A stretch of 64,000 nucleotides of DNA from Pseudoalteromonas luteoviolacea S2607 (GTDB taxonomy: Bacteria > Pseudomonadota > Gammaproteobacteria > Enterobacterales > Alteromonadaceae): NCBI RefSeq assembly GCF_001625575.1, contig NZ_AUXV01000003.1, forward strand, positions 310,001-374,000, given 5' to 3'. The position numbers were made by a program, and so were the translations under genes. Positions 28,238 through 37,595 of this stretch are shown piece by piece. Position 1 is the stretch's first letter, and each line of letters begins with the position of its first letter. The notes below the pieces were generated by a model. The model was not told the origin of the DNA and did no database searches. It saw only the letters and a list, made by a program, of their open reading frames with translations.

Positions 28238-29710
28238 ATGGATTTTTCAATAAAAATAAACGCTAAACGCCCATACAAAGAGAACGATAACTTATTCGTA
28301 AGCATCGAGAGCGACAGAGGACGCATTATAAATTGTGCAGCCCTAAGAAGATTGCAACAAAAGACGCAAGTATTTCCGCTTGAGCGAAATGCAGCGGTCC
28401 GCTCAAGGTTAACCCACTCTTTAGAAGTACAGCAAAACGGGCGATTTATAGCTCAGTCCATCATAAACGAGCTAACACAAGCTAATGGCCAAACACCATT
28501 AATAAACGCAGAGCAATCAAATGCATTGGTAAGTTTAGTCGAAATGGCTTGCATCATGCACGATATTGGCAACCCCGCTTTTGGGCACTTTGGTGAAGCC
28601 GCCATTAGCGATTGGTTTAGCAGTTACTTTTCAACACACCCGGTATATGCCTCCACCTATTCACAAAGCTACGGATGCGACTCTGACGAAAAAAACTTTA
28701 TACTGCGTTTAATTAAAGATTTGTGCCATTTTGAAGGAAATGCACAAGCGATTCGAATTGTGAGAACGCTGTCTAATCTGAACTTAACATACTGCCAAAC
28801 AGCTGCAATTTTAAAATACACTCGCTGTGGTGTAGAAGAAAAGCCATTGCAAGACGATGATAAAAGCTATCTTAAAAAGAAAGTGGGCTACTACTATAGT
28901 GAACAAAGCTTTGTTAAAGAACTTTGCGATAAACTAAATATAACACTTGGTAATCGCCACCCGATTTCTTATATCATGGAAGCCGCTGATGATATCGCAT
29001 ATTGCCTCGCAGATATCGAAGACGCCGTAGAAAAGGGGCTACTTAGCGTAGAAGCGGTCAACAAATTACTTACTGATGAGTACGCCAAACAACTAAATCG
29101 CCTTAACATTAGCCTGCACTCTGACTTTATTGAAGCGGCATGTTGTAAAGCCCTCGCACGTGCACAAACGAACCTTGAAAACATTGCGAATGAATTTTTT
29201 ATCTACCTGCGTGTCGAACTCATCCACCCGCTCGTAAAGCATGCAACGCAACGATTTATCGATAATATAGACGCGATATATCATGGTCGTTTTAACGCCG
29301 CACTTTTAGAAGATAATAGTTATCTACACGCTGTAACCGAGGCATTGAAGCAAGTGGCAATCAAGCACGTTTTTTGCCACAAAGAAGTCGAAGAGTTGGA
29401 GTTACAAGGTTATAAAATTACCGCAGGCATTTTAAATGAATATCAAAGGCTGCTGGACTTAAAACAGGAGCAATTCAGCGATCTATTGCAAAATGGCCGT
29501 CATTACCCAATTGAAGTGCGGCTGTTAAAACGAATCCCCGGCCAGTTTATAGGCGCATATAATAAAGCCATAAAACAGCTTACAAATGAACAACGTTCGC
29601 AACCTATTTACGAGTTTTATTATCGCTGTCGTCTAATACAAGATTTTATTAGTGGAATGACGGATCAGCTCGCATACGATACGTACCGAGCGTTGCTGGT
29701 CATTGATTAA
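28238..29710 (+). CDS. dgt: Deoxyguanosinetriphosphate triphosphohydrolase (dGTPase)
   Basis: 490 residues, close to the roughly 505 of E. coli Dgt. It is an HD-superfamily enzyme hydrolysing dGTP to deoxyguanosine and triphosphate. The family signature RRLQQKTQVFPL is followed by VRSRLTHSLEV with the first His, then MHDIGNPAFGHFGE with His108-Asp109, and EAADDIAYCLADIEDA with the last Asp. Family knowledge: the enzyme controls dNTP pools, and some homologues restrict phages by depleting dNTPs. Here it stands alone between the SLR gene and the S9 peptidase gene and is probably housekeeping. Confidence 0.92.
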   Translation: MDFSIKINAKRPYKENDNLFVSIESDRGRIINCAALRRLQQKTQVFPLERNAAVRSRLTHSLEVQQNGRFIAQSIINELTQANGQTPLINAEQSNALVSLVEMACIMHDIGNPAFGHFGEAAISDWFSSYFSTHPVYASTYSQSYGCDSDEKNFILRLIKDLCHFEGNAQAIRIVRTLSNLNLTYCQTAAILKYTRCGVEEKPLQDDDKSYLKKKVGYYYSEQSFVKELCDKLNITLGNRHPISYIMEAADDIAYCLADIEDAVEKGLLSVEAVNKLLTDEYAKQLNRLNISLHSDFIEAACCKALARAQTNLENIANEFFIYLRVELIHPLVKHATQRFIDNIDAIYHGRFNAALLEDNSYLHAVTEALKQVAIKHVFCHKEVEELELQGYKITAGILNEYQRLLDLKQEQFSDLLQNGRHYPIEVRLLKRIPGQFIGAYNKAIKQLTNEQRSQPIYEFYYRCRLIQDFISGMTDQLAYDTYRALLVID

Positions 29711-29955
29711 AGTCTACTGATTCGAACGCGGCTCAAGTAACCAAAGTTTAAAATCGCCACACAACAAAGTGAATCAACGACAAAATTAATATGAGCTTTT
29801 CCATTAGGTTATAGTGCATACTGGTATCTCAGTTGCATTTTGTAGTAGCTATAGATACATTCAATTACTGCCTCAGTATACCCGAGCAATAAACGGTAAT
29901 ACTGTTGTTTTTGGAGAGCGACTCTAACAAGCAAAAATGTTTAATAAGGAAAATT

Positions 29956-31866
29956 ATGATAAAACAGACAGCAATAGCATGCGTACTACTCGCAACGCTT
30001 GGTGCTTGCACACAAACAAATCAATCGGTAAACGAATCGGGCCACACTCAGCCAGTAGCAAACTTCAACACTTACTCAGCAGAAACCTTTTACGACACCA
30101 CCAGCATTGTTGGCAGCGCGTTCAGCCCTGACGGTCAAAGCATTCTAGTAAGTTCAGACGAATCTGGCATATTTAACCTTTATGAAGTCGACATAAAAAC
30201 CGGTGATAAAGTGCAGCTGACAGATGCGTCGGACTCCACATATCCACTTAGATATTTTCCTAACGATAACCGTATTTTGTTTACACGAGACAAAGGCGGC
30301 AACGAGTTGATGCATGTCTTCGTACGCGATGAAAATTCGCAGGTACAAGATTTAACACCGGGTGACAATGTCCGAGCACGGTTTATCGGCTTCTCTAAAG
30401 ATAACAATGCTTTTTACGTGCTGAGCAACCAGCGTGATCAGCGCTTTATGGACCTCTATCGCTATGATGCGAAAACATACGCCAGTGAGTTAATTTACAA
30501 AAATGATAAAAACCTTAATGTTCAAAGTGTGAGTGAAACCGATCGTTATCTCGCCCTCATCAATTCGCAAGGTAATAAAGACAGCGACTTGTTCTTGCTC
30601 GATTTAACAGACCCCAAAGCGCAACTTATTGAAGTTTCCAATGTGTCTCATGAAGCTAACTTCTCAGCCTCCGCGTTTTCTAAAGATGATAAATATCTAT
30701 ATTACGGAACTGATGCACATGGTGAGTTTTACCAAAATTGGCGCTACGAAATAGCAACAGGTCAACACACGCCATACATTGAAAAAGACTGGGACGTACG
30801 ATTTTTATATTTTTCAGACTCAGACAGATACCGAGTAATCGGGGTAAATGAAGACTCTAGCATCAAAGTGACAATCACGGACTTGAAAACCAATAAAGAT
30901 ATTGAGCTCCCGAAGTTACCAGCTGGCAGCATAAAACGCGTCAATTTCTCTGACGACGAAAAGCAAATGTCTTTTTATCTAAATTCAGATACCTCTCCTA
31001 ATAACCTCTACGTGTGGCAAGTTGGTTCAGACTCTGTAAAACAGTTAACCTCAACTTTGAGTGACCAAATCAACCCAGAGCATTTAGTTGAAAGTACCAT
31101 TGCTCGATTTAAAAGTTTTGACGGCCTTGAAGTACCAGGGGTGCTTTACAAACCAAAACTAGCAAGCCCGACCGCTAAAGTCCCCGCAATGATTTACGTT
31201 CATGGCGGTCCTGGTGGACAAAGTATGACAGGCTATAGTGCGCGCGTTCAGCATTTGGTGAATCAAGGCTATGCTATTTTTGCAGTTAACAATCGCGGCA
31301 GCTCAGGCTATGGCAAAACATTCTACCATTTAGATGACAAACGCCACGGCGAAGATGACTTGCAAGATATCGTATGGAGTAAAAAATATCTTCAAGAGCT
31401 AGACTGGGTAGACCCAGCTCGTATCGGCATTATGGGAGGCAGCTACGGTGGCTATATGACAGCCGCGGCGCTGGCTTTTGAACCTGACGAATTTAAAGTT
31501 GGCATCAATGTGTTTGGTGTCACCAACTGGGTAAGGACCCTAGAGTCTATTCCACCTTGGTGGGAGGCATACAAAAAGGCGCTGTATGAAGAGCTTGGAG
31601 ATCCGGCCGTGGATGGTGAGCGTTTACGTCGTATCTCTCCGCTTTTCCATGCAAAAAATATTACTAAGCCACTCATGGTTGTTCAAGGTGCTAATGACCC
31701 TAGAGTGCTTCAAGTAGAAAGTGACGAGCTAGTAGAAGCAGTACGCTCAAACAATGTGCCTGTTGAGTATGTTTTGTTTGAAGATGAAGGACATGGTTTC
31801 TCGAAAAAAGAAAACCGAATCGAAGCATCGCAAGCGTATTTAGACTTCCTTAAAAAACATCTCTAA
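29956..31866 (+). CDS. S9-family prolyl oligopeptidase-like lipoprotein
   Basis: 636 residues from the ATG at 29956, chosen because AAGGAAA precedes it and it begins a lipoprotein signal (MIKQTAIACVLLATLGAC). A seven-bladed beta-propeller with TolB/WD-like repeats fills about 40-385. The alpha/beta hydrolase domain follows, with HGGPGG for the oxyanion region, the nucleophile Ser496 in GGSYGGYM, Asp581 in GANDPRV and His613 in GHGFSKKEN. It should cleave short peptides, probably in the periplasm. A terminator follows and is shared with the LysR gene. Confidence 0.9.
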   Translation: MIKQTAIACVLLATLGACTQTNQSVNESGHTQPVANFNTYSAETFYDTTSIVGSAFSPDGQSILVSSDESGIFNLYEVDIKTGDKVQLTDASDSTYPLRYFPNDNRILFTRDKGGNELMHVFVRDENSQVQDLTPGDNVRARFIGFSKDNNAFYVLSNQRDQRFMDLYRYDAKTYASELIYKNDKNLNVQSVSETDRYLALINSQGNKDSDLFLLDLTDPKAQLIEVSNVSHEANFSASAFSKDDKYLYYGTDAHGEFYQNWRYEIATGQHTPYIEKDWDVRFLYFSDSDRYRVIGVNEDSSIKVTITDLKTNKDIELPKLPAGSIKRVNFSDDEKQMSFYLNSDTSPNNLYVWQVGSDSVKQLTSTLSDQINPEHLVESTIARFKSFDGLEVPGVLYKPKLASPTAKVPAMIYVHGGPGGQSMTGYSARVQHLVNQGYAIFAVNNRGSSGYGKTFYHLDDKRHGEDDLQDIVWSKKYLQELDWVDPARIGIMGGSYGGYMTAAALAFEPDEFKVGINVFGVTNWVRTLESIPPWWEAYKKALYEELGDPAVDGERLRRISPLFHAKNITKPLMVVQGANDPRVLQVESDELVEAVRSNNVPVEYVLFEDEGHGFSKKENRIEASQAYLDFLKKHL

Positions 31867-31889
31867 TTATGCATTAGAATCAATATGAC

Positions 31890-31930
31890 AAAGCACAGTT
31901 GCGCAGCGCTATTGCGGATCTGTGCTTTTT
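31890..31930. terminator. Terminator shared by convergent S9 peptidase and LysR genes
   Basis: AAAGCACAG pairs with CTGTGCTTT and is followed by T residues on the plus strand. It overlaps the last codons of the LysR gene. Confidence 0.75.
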
Positions 31931-32799
31931 AACTCAGCCATAATCCAATCTCGAAAAGCCTTGATTTTTGGCCACTCAAAATGTCGTTCAGGGGCAACTA
32001 AGTAATACCGGTACTCGCACTGCCAAGCAAACTCAGGATGAACTTCTAACTGACCTAAGGCCAAAGACTGCGCTACTAAGCGCCGACGAACAAGTGAAAA
32101 CCCCTGCCCAGCAACAGTTGCCTGTAAGACAAGTGCGGCATTATCAATTTTGAGATTGCTCGAAGCATGGCCGCTAAGCCCTAATTGATCACAAAGCTCA
32201 AACCAAGCTAATTCGTTATCTCGCCCTTCATCATAAATAAAATTATGCTTGGACAGTTGAGCTCGAAGAGGCTTGTGAGGGTCAATTAGCCCTGGCTGAT
32301 AAGCAATAACAAGCTCATCATCCGCAATCAACTCGCTTTTTAAACCACTGTATTCTCCCAAGCCAAAGCGGATCCCTATATCGATGTCATCTTCATCAAA
32401 TTCTGCTAGTTGCTCAGTTGGGTCAATGCGTAGCTGATAGTCTGGTAAAGAATCATTAAAGCTCGCGAGCTTAGGAAGCAACCAACAAGAGGCAAAAGAC
32501 GGCAAGACAGAGAGGTTTATTGTGCTTGGATTTGGATCTGCTTTTAGCGCCGATAGGCCCATTTCAACTTGTCCAAACGCTTTGTGCAAATAGGGAAGTA
32601 AACACTGCCCTTGCTGAGTTAATACGACCTTTCTCGTTTGCCGTTCAAACAGCGTACACCCAAGTTGTTGCTCCAATATTCTTATTTGCTGACTCACTGC
32701 CGCTTGAGTCACAAACAACGCTTCGGCGGCTTGCTTAAAGCTGCCTAACTGCGCCGCTGTTTTAAAATACCAAAGCCCTTTTAGTGGAGGAGATTTCAT
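31909..32799 (-). CDS. LysR-family transcriptional regulator (GcvA-like)
   Basis: 296 residues, normal for the family. The N-terminal winged helix-turn-helix (about 5-65) reads FKTAAQLGSFKQAAEALFVT and then QAAVSQQIRILEQQLGCTLF. A periplasmic-binding-protein-like effector domain fills 90-290. The layout and the N-terminal PPLKGLWYFKTAA are close to the GcvA branch. It is divergent from the small secreted protein gene at 32911, with about 110 bp between, so it may regulate that gene or itself. The effector is unknown. Confidence 0.88.
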   Translation of the reverse strand: MKSPPLKGLWYFKTAAQLGSFKQAAEALFVTQAAVSQQIRILEQQLGCTLFERQTRKVVLTQQGQCLLPYLHKAFGQVEMGLSALKADPNPSTINLSVLPSFASCWLLPKLASFNDSLPDYQLRIDPTEQLAEFDEDDIDIGIRFGLGEYSGLKSELIADDELVIAYQPGLIDPHKPLRAQLSKHNFIYDEGRDNELAWFELCDQLGLSGHASSNLKIDNAALVLQATVAGQGFSLVRRRLVAQSLALGQLEVHPEFAWQCEYRYYLVAPERHFEWPKIKAFRDWIMAELKSTDPQ

Positions 32800-32910
32800 G
32801 ACACTTACACTTAATTAAAACTTAACTATAAGTCAGATTTTCTCGTTTGTCAGTTTTGTGCAAGCGCACAATACTTAGCGGTGAATACAGACACACAAGG
32901 ACTATTTATC

Positions 32911-33216
32911 ATGAAATACGCAATTATTATGGCACTTTCGTTTGTTGCATTTGATTCGCTGGCTGCGCAGGTACAAACAGAAAGAGTGTTTACTAATGCA
33001 GGGTACCCCTATAAAAACTTAATTATGAAAGCTGAGCGAGTTGAGTTGATTTATTCAGAAGATGAGGATAAAACAAGCTGCCGAGTTAAGGTTTACAAAT
33101 CCGGTAATCTTCATGAAAGTGCGCCTGTGAAGGTATCCTCTAAAGCATTTTCCAGTGATCCTGTACAAAGCTGTTTGGCGAGACAAAATGCTAAACAGAT
33201 ATTAAGCCAACTGTGA
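32911..33216 (+). CDS. Small secreted hypothetical protein (101 aa)
   Basis: I start at the ATG at 32911, which has AAGGA 10 bases upstream and opens a signal peptide (MKYAIIMALSFVAFDSLA before Ala-Gln). The mature part has about 82 residues and two cysteines (in TSCRV and QSCLAR) that could form a disulfide. No family is recognised with confidence. A strong hairpin terminator follows. It may be under control of the divergent LysR gene, by position only. Confidence 0.65.
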   Translation: MKYAIIMALSFVAFDSLAAQVQTERVFTNAGYPYKNLIMKAERVELIYSEDEDKTSCRVKVYKSGNLHESAPVKVSSKAFSSDPVQSCLARQNAKQILSQL

Positions 33217-33252
33217 ATTTTATCGCCCTGAATTTTCGGCGATGTATCAACC

Positions 33253-33297
33253 AAAAGCTTTTAAATACCAATCAATATTTAAAAGCTTTGACCTTTT
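33253..33297 (+). terminator. Long hairpin terminator
   Basis: A perfect 14-bp stem AAAGCTTTTAAATA / TATTTAAAAGCTTT with an 8-nt loop, followed by CCTTTTT. A smaller stem ATCGCC/GGCGAT at 33222-33243 precedes it. Confidence 0.75.
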
Positions 33298-33499
33298 TGA
33301 TTCACATAACCCTATTAAGCAACGTTATCGACTTTTTGTAATCAAAGCCAATGGAGTTTAGCTTGATGCCGTGGTTAATAAACGAAGTGAATATTTGATT
33401 TAGGTTGGAATAAAAGTTGTTAAATGTAGAACGAATTTGAGCGTTGTCTAGCATAAGTAAAATGCTGACTACTCTAGTAGGAACAACAGTTTTTTAAGT

Positions 33500-33760
33500 T
33501 CAATTTACCTTGATCAGAAGACATAAAAAAGTGCACAAATGCCCAGCTTTACCAAGATATCGGCTTACATGAGCGCCATTTCGTTTCTGCCTCTATCGAT
33601 TTATGCGATTCTATAACGTGACCTTACAAAAACTCATTACGAGAAACATGCTTGAAAGATGAAGCTTTACCAACTTGCATTGAGACATCTAGAAACTCAA
33701 AATACTCCACAAGCCCTTCATTTAAACAACGTGGTGAGAAGCCAATAACATCGAGACGCT
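33500..33760 (-). pseudogene. Decayed fragment of a peptidase like the intact gene at 34963-36111
   Basis: Read on the minus strand, about 33640-33750 encodes VIGFSPRCLNEGLVEYFE and a following MQVGK. This matches the active-site region VIGFSPRWLNEGLAEYFE and MQVGK of the intact peptidase downstream. About 90 bp further on, in another reading stretch, SWAFVHFFMSS matches SWAFVHFLMSTS of the same gene, preceded by an in-frame stop. The segment between is shortened and no full frame exists. It is a relic of a second gene copy or of a close paralogue. Confidence 0.8.
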
Positions 33761-33994
33761 GCATTTTTCCTAAATTAAGTATAATCATAAATATCGAAGT
33801 AACATTAAACTCAAACGAAAAACACTTGATAGTTGATCTAAGTGGGTATTGAAACGTAGCTAAAGAATAGCTACAAGATAATTAATTACCCATTATAAAC
33901 CTTTAATCACCAGGAAATTAATATATTGCACCCACCATTAACTTTTGTTACTTTTATAGGGTTAGAATAATAACTGAAAATAAAGGAGATATAA

Positions 33995-34147
33995 ATGAAA
34001 GTTAAGTTGAACAAAAAGCCATTAAAGCAACTATCAAAAAATAAAGTAGCATTATCGGCAGAGGCAACACCTCAAGTAGCTGGTGGTAGTTACAAAAACC
34101 AGACTATTGTGGGTGCTTCATGTCAAACTTGCCCTATTATAGTTTAG
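33995..34147 (+). CDS. Double-glycine leader peptide, candidate RiPP/bacteriocin precursor 1 (50 aa)
   Basis: A strong ribosome site (AAGGAG, 33983-33988) stands seven bases before the ATG. The leader is MKVKLNKKPLKQLSKNK and then a segment ending TPQVAGG (residues 25-31). The putative core of 19 residues is SYKNQTIVGASCQTCPIIV, with two Cys, two Thr and two Ser. The leader matches a second ORF at 46491 position by position: MKxKxNKK, KxLS, TPxV, GG at the same residues. Family knowledge: a double glycine before a small Cys/Thr/Ser core is typical of precursors processed by C39 peptidase transporters. No modifying enzyme or transporter is nearby, so the role is inferred. Confidence 0.65.
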   Translation: MKVKLNKKPLKQLSKNKVALSAEATPQVAGGSYKNQTIVGASCQTCPIIV

Positions 34148-34212
34148 TCATAGGGATATGGATTAAGGCTAAGTAGCTGTTACTTGGCCTTTTAAATATA
34201 GCTTTAATAAGC

Positions 34213-34830
34213 TTATCTTTTAAGTCTCATTTTTATTCCCAATATGAGCCTTTGTAGCCACAATTCATTTAGGGCTGAGCACGTTATCGTGGCCCCCAAT
34301 ACAATTAAGCGGCCTTTATCGTCCGTAATGATTTCGCCTAAATGGGTAACTTCTTTACCAAATATAATCAATTCTGGGAATGTGGTGTTATAGCCAATTA
34401 GGTGCACTGTCTTTATCAAAAACTGCACTGGCATGCGTACCTGAAACCGTGGCGGGCCCGGATCTATGATCAGCTCACGACGATTTGGCGCCTTACTATT
34501 GCGCCAAGGCACCCCAAGGTTTGCGTAACTATTGTCATCACCAGACAGTGAATTGCCTTGCAACTCGTTAAACTCATACCAAGCCGCTTTTTTGTTGGCA
34601 ACATGCCACAGTTCACGTAATGGCTTACACATGATCGCTATCGAGTGTCAGCTTATTGTTGTATTCATCGAGGATCTTAAATGGCTGGCTTTGCCTACGG
34701 TTCCGCCCTTCAGCATCTTTAAACAAGTTAACAGGGGCGTCCTTTCTTTGCAGTTTTTATCAGCCACAAATAGGTAAGCCACCAATTTGATCTGTCTCTA
34801 GGTAAAACTGACCAAAGCTGTTCCCATTAA
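34213..34830 (-). pseudogene. LodA-like quinoprotein oxidase, N-terminal remnant
   Basis: Minus-strand reading gives, in order, NGNSFGQFYLETDQIGGLP, two stops, FKDAEGRNRRQSQPFKI, a stop, then ANKKAAWYEFNELQGN, LIIDPGP and HLGEIITDDKGRLIVLG. These are the successive N-terminal blocks of LodA/GoxA-type L-amino-acid oxidases: VGNS, FKD..G.IKRQ..RF, LANKKAAW, LIIDPG, and LGE..TD..GRLLVLGG. The intact family has about 700 residues. Here about 180 remain, with several stops and divergence after VLG, so the gene is dead. No LodB-like partner is present. Confidence 0.8.
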
Positions 34831-34962
34831 GACAACATCAGTGGAAAGATAAGACGAATAGTTCATTATCATATCCTTTAGTCAAATTAACAACTACACG
34901 CATTTGTCCTTTTTTACATATCAAATTTCTTTGGTCTTAGGGAGATTGTGCAACTGCATAGG

Positions 34963-36111
34963 TCATAACCGCTGGGACTTAGCCTCACGATTTAAAAACA
35001 TGGCGTATGCGCTTTGCATATTTGGGTAACTGCCGTTTAAAACACGCTTAACATTAGCGTAATCCAATGAGCTACATGGCTCTTTTTGTTCCTGTAGCAT
35101 TAGCGCTTTAAGGCTTTGTTTTCCAGAACTAGTAGACATTAAAAAGTGTACAAAAGCCCAACTGCTTCTATACAGAAGAACAGGATCTGAAGTTTGCCAT
35201 GTGTCCTCCGCACCAATAAGTTGGCTTGGTCTAAGCACTTGACCTTTGATGTATCCGCTCTTTGTAATGTGATTATTCGGTGTAACTTTACCCACCTGCA
35301 TTGATATCTCTACCGTTTCAAAGTATTCAGCAAGCCCTTCATTTAACCAGCGTGGTGAAAAACCAATCACCGCTTGATTGATTGCATGTACAGCCTCATG
35401 GATTGCGGTCTGCATTGTGGCTTCATATGATGTTTGCTCGACAAAAGCGGTATTCTTAGTTCCAAAATACACACCAGCAGTGCCGCTTGGTGCTCCGCCA
35501 TAGGCTTTAACCGTCCGCTCATAGAGCCTACGGGAGGGAAGAATTTGAATCCTGAGTGTGACTTTTCGCATAGCTTTGAGACCCACAATGCTGGTATAGC
35601 CTCTAAAAATGGCGTTCAATTTGGCGCTCAAGGTATTTTTAAATTGAGTAGATATAGTCTGGCCGCTGATTTCAAGATCAAAATAATCCAATACTCGGCT
35701 ACTGCGGGGCTGATACGTTTTAGCATCGCGGGATGGTTTTTGGTCCGAGTAATTTATAACCCCATTACTGTCGACCCAAGTGTAAATCCCCTGCTCCACA
35801 CGGTATTTTACACTCTCACCGCTGTGAGGCTGGCATCGACCAAAACGTCGCAGAACATCTTGATGGTCAGCATCGGTTCGATGCTTAGGTTGAGAAGCCT
35901 GCCGTTTCGTCGGACCCGCGTGCCCTGTAGTGTATGACGACCCGACGCGGCTACTGTGCTCTGATGACGTATCCGATTCTTGGGATAAAGAAGGCTGCAC
36001 CTCGGCTACCCAAAACTGCCGTCCATCAAAAAAGAGATATAACAACGCCGAAAATACAACCAAACACGCCTTAAAGATAGGCCCTGTCCATGTGTTCCCA
36101 CTGTTTTTCAT
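34963..36111 (-). CDS. Membrane-anchored DUF4124/gluzincin-type peptidase
   Basis: 382 residues. One N-terminal membrane helix (about 12-28) is followed by a low-complexity Ser/His-rich linker. A DUF4124-like motif YTWVDSNGVINYSDQKP lies near 110-126. A peptidase domain has HEAVH (HExxH) near 236 and NEGLAEYFE about 20 residues later, giving the third zinc ligand Glu. This is the pattern of the peptidase MA-like family, so it is a probable zinc peptidase facing the periplasm. A degraded relative of the same gene lies 1.2 kb downstream at 33500-33760. Substrate unknown. Confidence 0.78.
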   Translation of the reverse strand: MKNSGNTWTGPIFKACLVVFSALLYLFFDGRQFWVAEVQPSLSQESDTSSEHSSRVGSSYTTGHAGPTKRQASQPKHRTDADHQDVLRRFGRCQPHSGESVKYRVEQGIYTWVDSNGVINYSDQKPSRDAKTYQPRSSRVLDYFDLEISGQTISTQFKNTLSAKLNAIFRGYTSIVGLKAMRKVTLRIQILPSRRLYERTVKAYGGAPSGTAGVYFGTKNTAFVEQTSYEATMQTAIHEAVHAINQAVIGFSPRWLNEGLAEYFETVEISMQVGKVTPNNHITKSGYIKGQVLRPSQLIGAEDTWQTSDPVLLYRSSWAFVHFLMSTSSGKQSLKALMLQEQKEPCSSLDYANVKRVLNGSYPNMQSAYAMFLNREAKSQRL

Positions 36112-36245
36112 TCCTTTACTTTTATTCCTTTATTTATTTTTGTGTAGTCCCTAACACCCAATTAAGTCTTGTTAAAAGTTATTTCTGCATGCAGCGACAC
36201 TTTAAGCTGCGAACTCTATCACCGTTAGCACGATTAAAACACGAC

Positions 36246-36611
36246 CTAGCGCAATATTTCTCCAATATGCTTTTTATGCCAAATGGTGCAAGCCATTAAG
36301 GTAAGCAGCCCGCTTGTATAGGTAATATACAACGGCAGTGAAGTTGCAGCATCCTCTGCATACATAAATACACTCGACAATACCCACGCCGTAATCGCCC
36401 CAACAATCAGCCAAATAGCAGCTGATAACAGCTTAAACCTAGGCGCACTCACATACGCAGTGAATACCACACATGCCGCAGCCACAGCACCAATTATGGG
36501 CTTTTTCCAAAGGCCAAGTGTCTCGGCAAATAGCCCCGCAGCGGTCGCAGACACCACAAACACAAATACCACAATCAAAATTGAAATTAAAAAGCCAAGT
36601 GCCTGATTCAT
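36246..36611 (-). CDS. Small membrane protein of unknown function (121 aa)
   Basis: I start at the ATG at 36611, which has GGGA upstream; a GTG four codons earlier overlaps that site. Four hydrophobic helices are visible (about 3-27, 33-55, 61-82 and 89-110). The tail is short and basic with His residues (CTIWHKKHIG). No motif or family is recognised. It is 73 bp downstream of another membrane protein on the same strand, so the two may share a transcript. Confidence 0.6.
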   Translation of the reverse strand: MNQALGFLISILIVVFVFVVSATAAGLFAETLGLWKKPIIGAVAAACVVFTAYVSAPRFKLLSAAIWLIVGAITAWVLSSVFMYAEDAATSLPLYITYTSGLLTLMACTIWHKKHIGEILR

Positions 36612-36684
36612 ATAAAGTCCCACGATAAAATACTGATTTTAATCATTTAAATTCGACACTCGCCCAATCAAAAGCGGATATCCA

Positions 36685-37464
36685 TTAGTTAATATAGTCA
36701 ACAACCGATACTGATCTGAAATTAAGATGTTTTTCTTGATGCTGCCTAGACTCCATTACTACTGACAAATACGGCGCTAACAGCATTTTTTCATCAGAGG
36801 ACAACACGAATTCCAGCTTAAACTTGCGTTTACTGCCAACAGGTACAGTGAAAAAATCATAGTTTCTGAAGTTATTGATTCGATATCGCTTTTCACCTAT
36901 ATAAAACGCAACGGCCACCGCATGACTGTCTTTGTGATCAATTGCATAGCTGTCTGAGTCAATTCTAAATTCATTGTCTTTGGGCAGTAGGTTAATCGCA
37001 TAAAATGAGCAGGTGAGACTCTTACCGCGCTTTTCACACGTCTCCTGCTTTACTTCAAACCCCGCATAATTTTGAAATGTGCGCACCGGGCCACTGTATT
37101 CATCACTTAACATCGAAAGCGAAAACCAAGGATCTTTTAGAAACATACCAGCGGTAAAAAACGCAATGCACACACTTACTGTGAAGATTGATTTAAACAC
37201 CCGCTTGAAAGTGCTTTCTGCTGATTTTTCATAACGGTAATATAAATAACCCACCAGAGTTGTGCTAAGTAAAACGATCGGTAAAAACCTGATCACACTA
37301 CTACCAGAATAAAGCACATACGCTTTGAGTGTTTCGACAATATCTGTCGCATACGCGCCAATAATGATACTGATTGTAAAAACGCTCAGTGCCATGAGCT
37401 TTTTAAATGAAAATAAGGCCGCTTTTTTAATTTGACTATGTTGTTGCGGTGCTGACTCTTCCAT
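36685..37464 (-). CDS. Membrane protein with C-terminal exposed domain, unknown function
   Basis: 259 residues with a strong ribosome site (AGGAAGGAA). Three helices are clear: about 24-48, 57-75 and 85-107. The remaining ~150 residues form a soluble beta-rich domain with two cysteines (ETCEKRGKSLTCSFY) that could form a disulfide, which suggests the domain faces the periplasm. No family is recognised. A ~220-bp spacer with two palindromes separates it from the divergent helicase gene. Confidence 0.65.
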   Translation of the reverse strand: MEESAPQQHSQIKKAALFSFKKLMALSVFTISIIIGAYATDIVETLKAYVLYSGSSVIRFLPIVLLSTTLVGYLYYRYEKSAESTFKRVFKSIFTVSVCIAFFTAGMFLKDPWFSLSMLSDEYSGPVRTFQNYAGFEVKQETCEKRGKSLTCSFYAINLLPKDNEFRIDSDSYAIDHKDSHAVAVAFYIGEKRYRINNFRNYDFFTVPVGSKRKFKLEFVLSSDEKMLLAPYLSVVMESRQHQEKHLNFRSVSVVDYIN

Positions 37465-37577
37465 AGGTTTCCTTCCTAAGTGTAACGCCCTATTTAGACC
37501 TGCTAAGTTGAATTGGGACAGTAAATTTACATTTCAATTACATTTAGTGCAAGTAGGTTGATGGATTTATACCATAG

Positions 37578-37595
37578 CCATTCTTTAAAGAATGG
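37578..37595. promoter_or_regulatory. Perfect 18-bp palindrome upstream of the helicase gene
   Basis: CCATTCTTTAAAGAATGG is fully symmetric. A second palindrome, GAACCTGGTTC, lies at 37613-37623. Both sit 70-115 bp before the helicase start, a plausible operator position. Confidence 0.45.

Noticed and set aside
33652..33852. 66-codon plus-strand ORF
   Set aside because: It is the reverse reading of the peptidase relic and has no ribosome site.
34213..34632. 139-codon minus-strand ORF as an intact gene
   Set aside because: It is one surviving piece of the broken LodA-like gene; the flanking blocks lie in the same order with stops between.
35434..35937. 167-codon plus-strand ORF
   Set aside because: It is fully antisense to the DUF4124/peptidase gene, has no ribosome site, and its sequence is the reverse reading of conserved peptidase codons.
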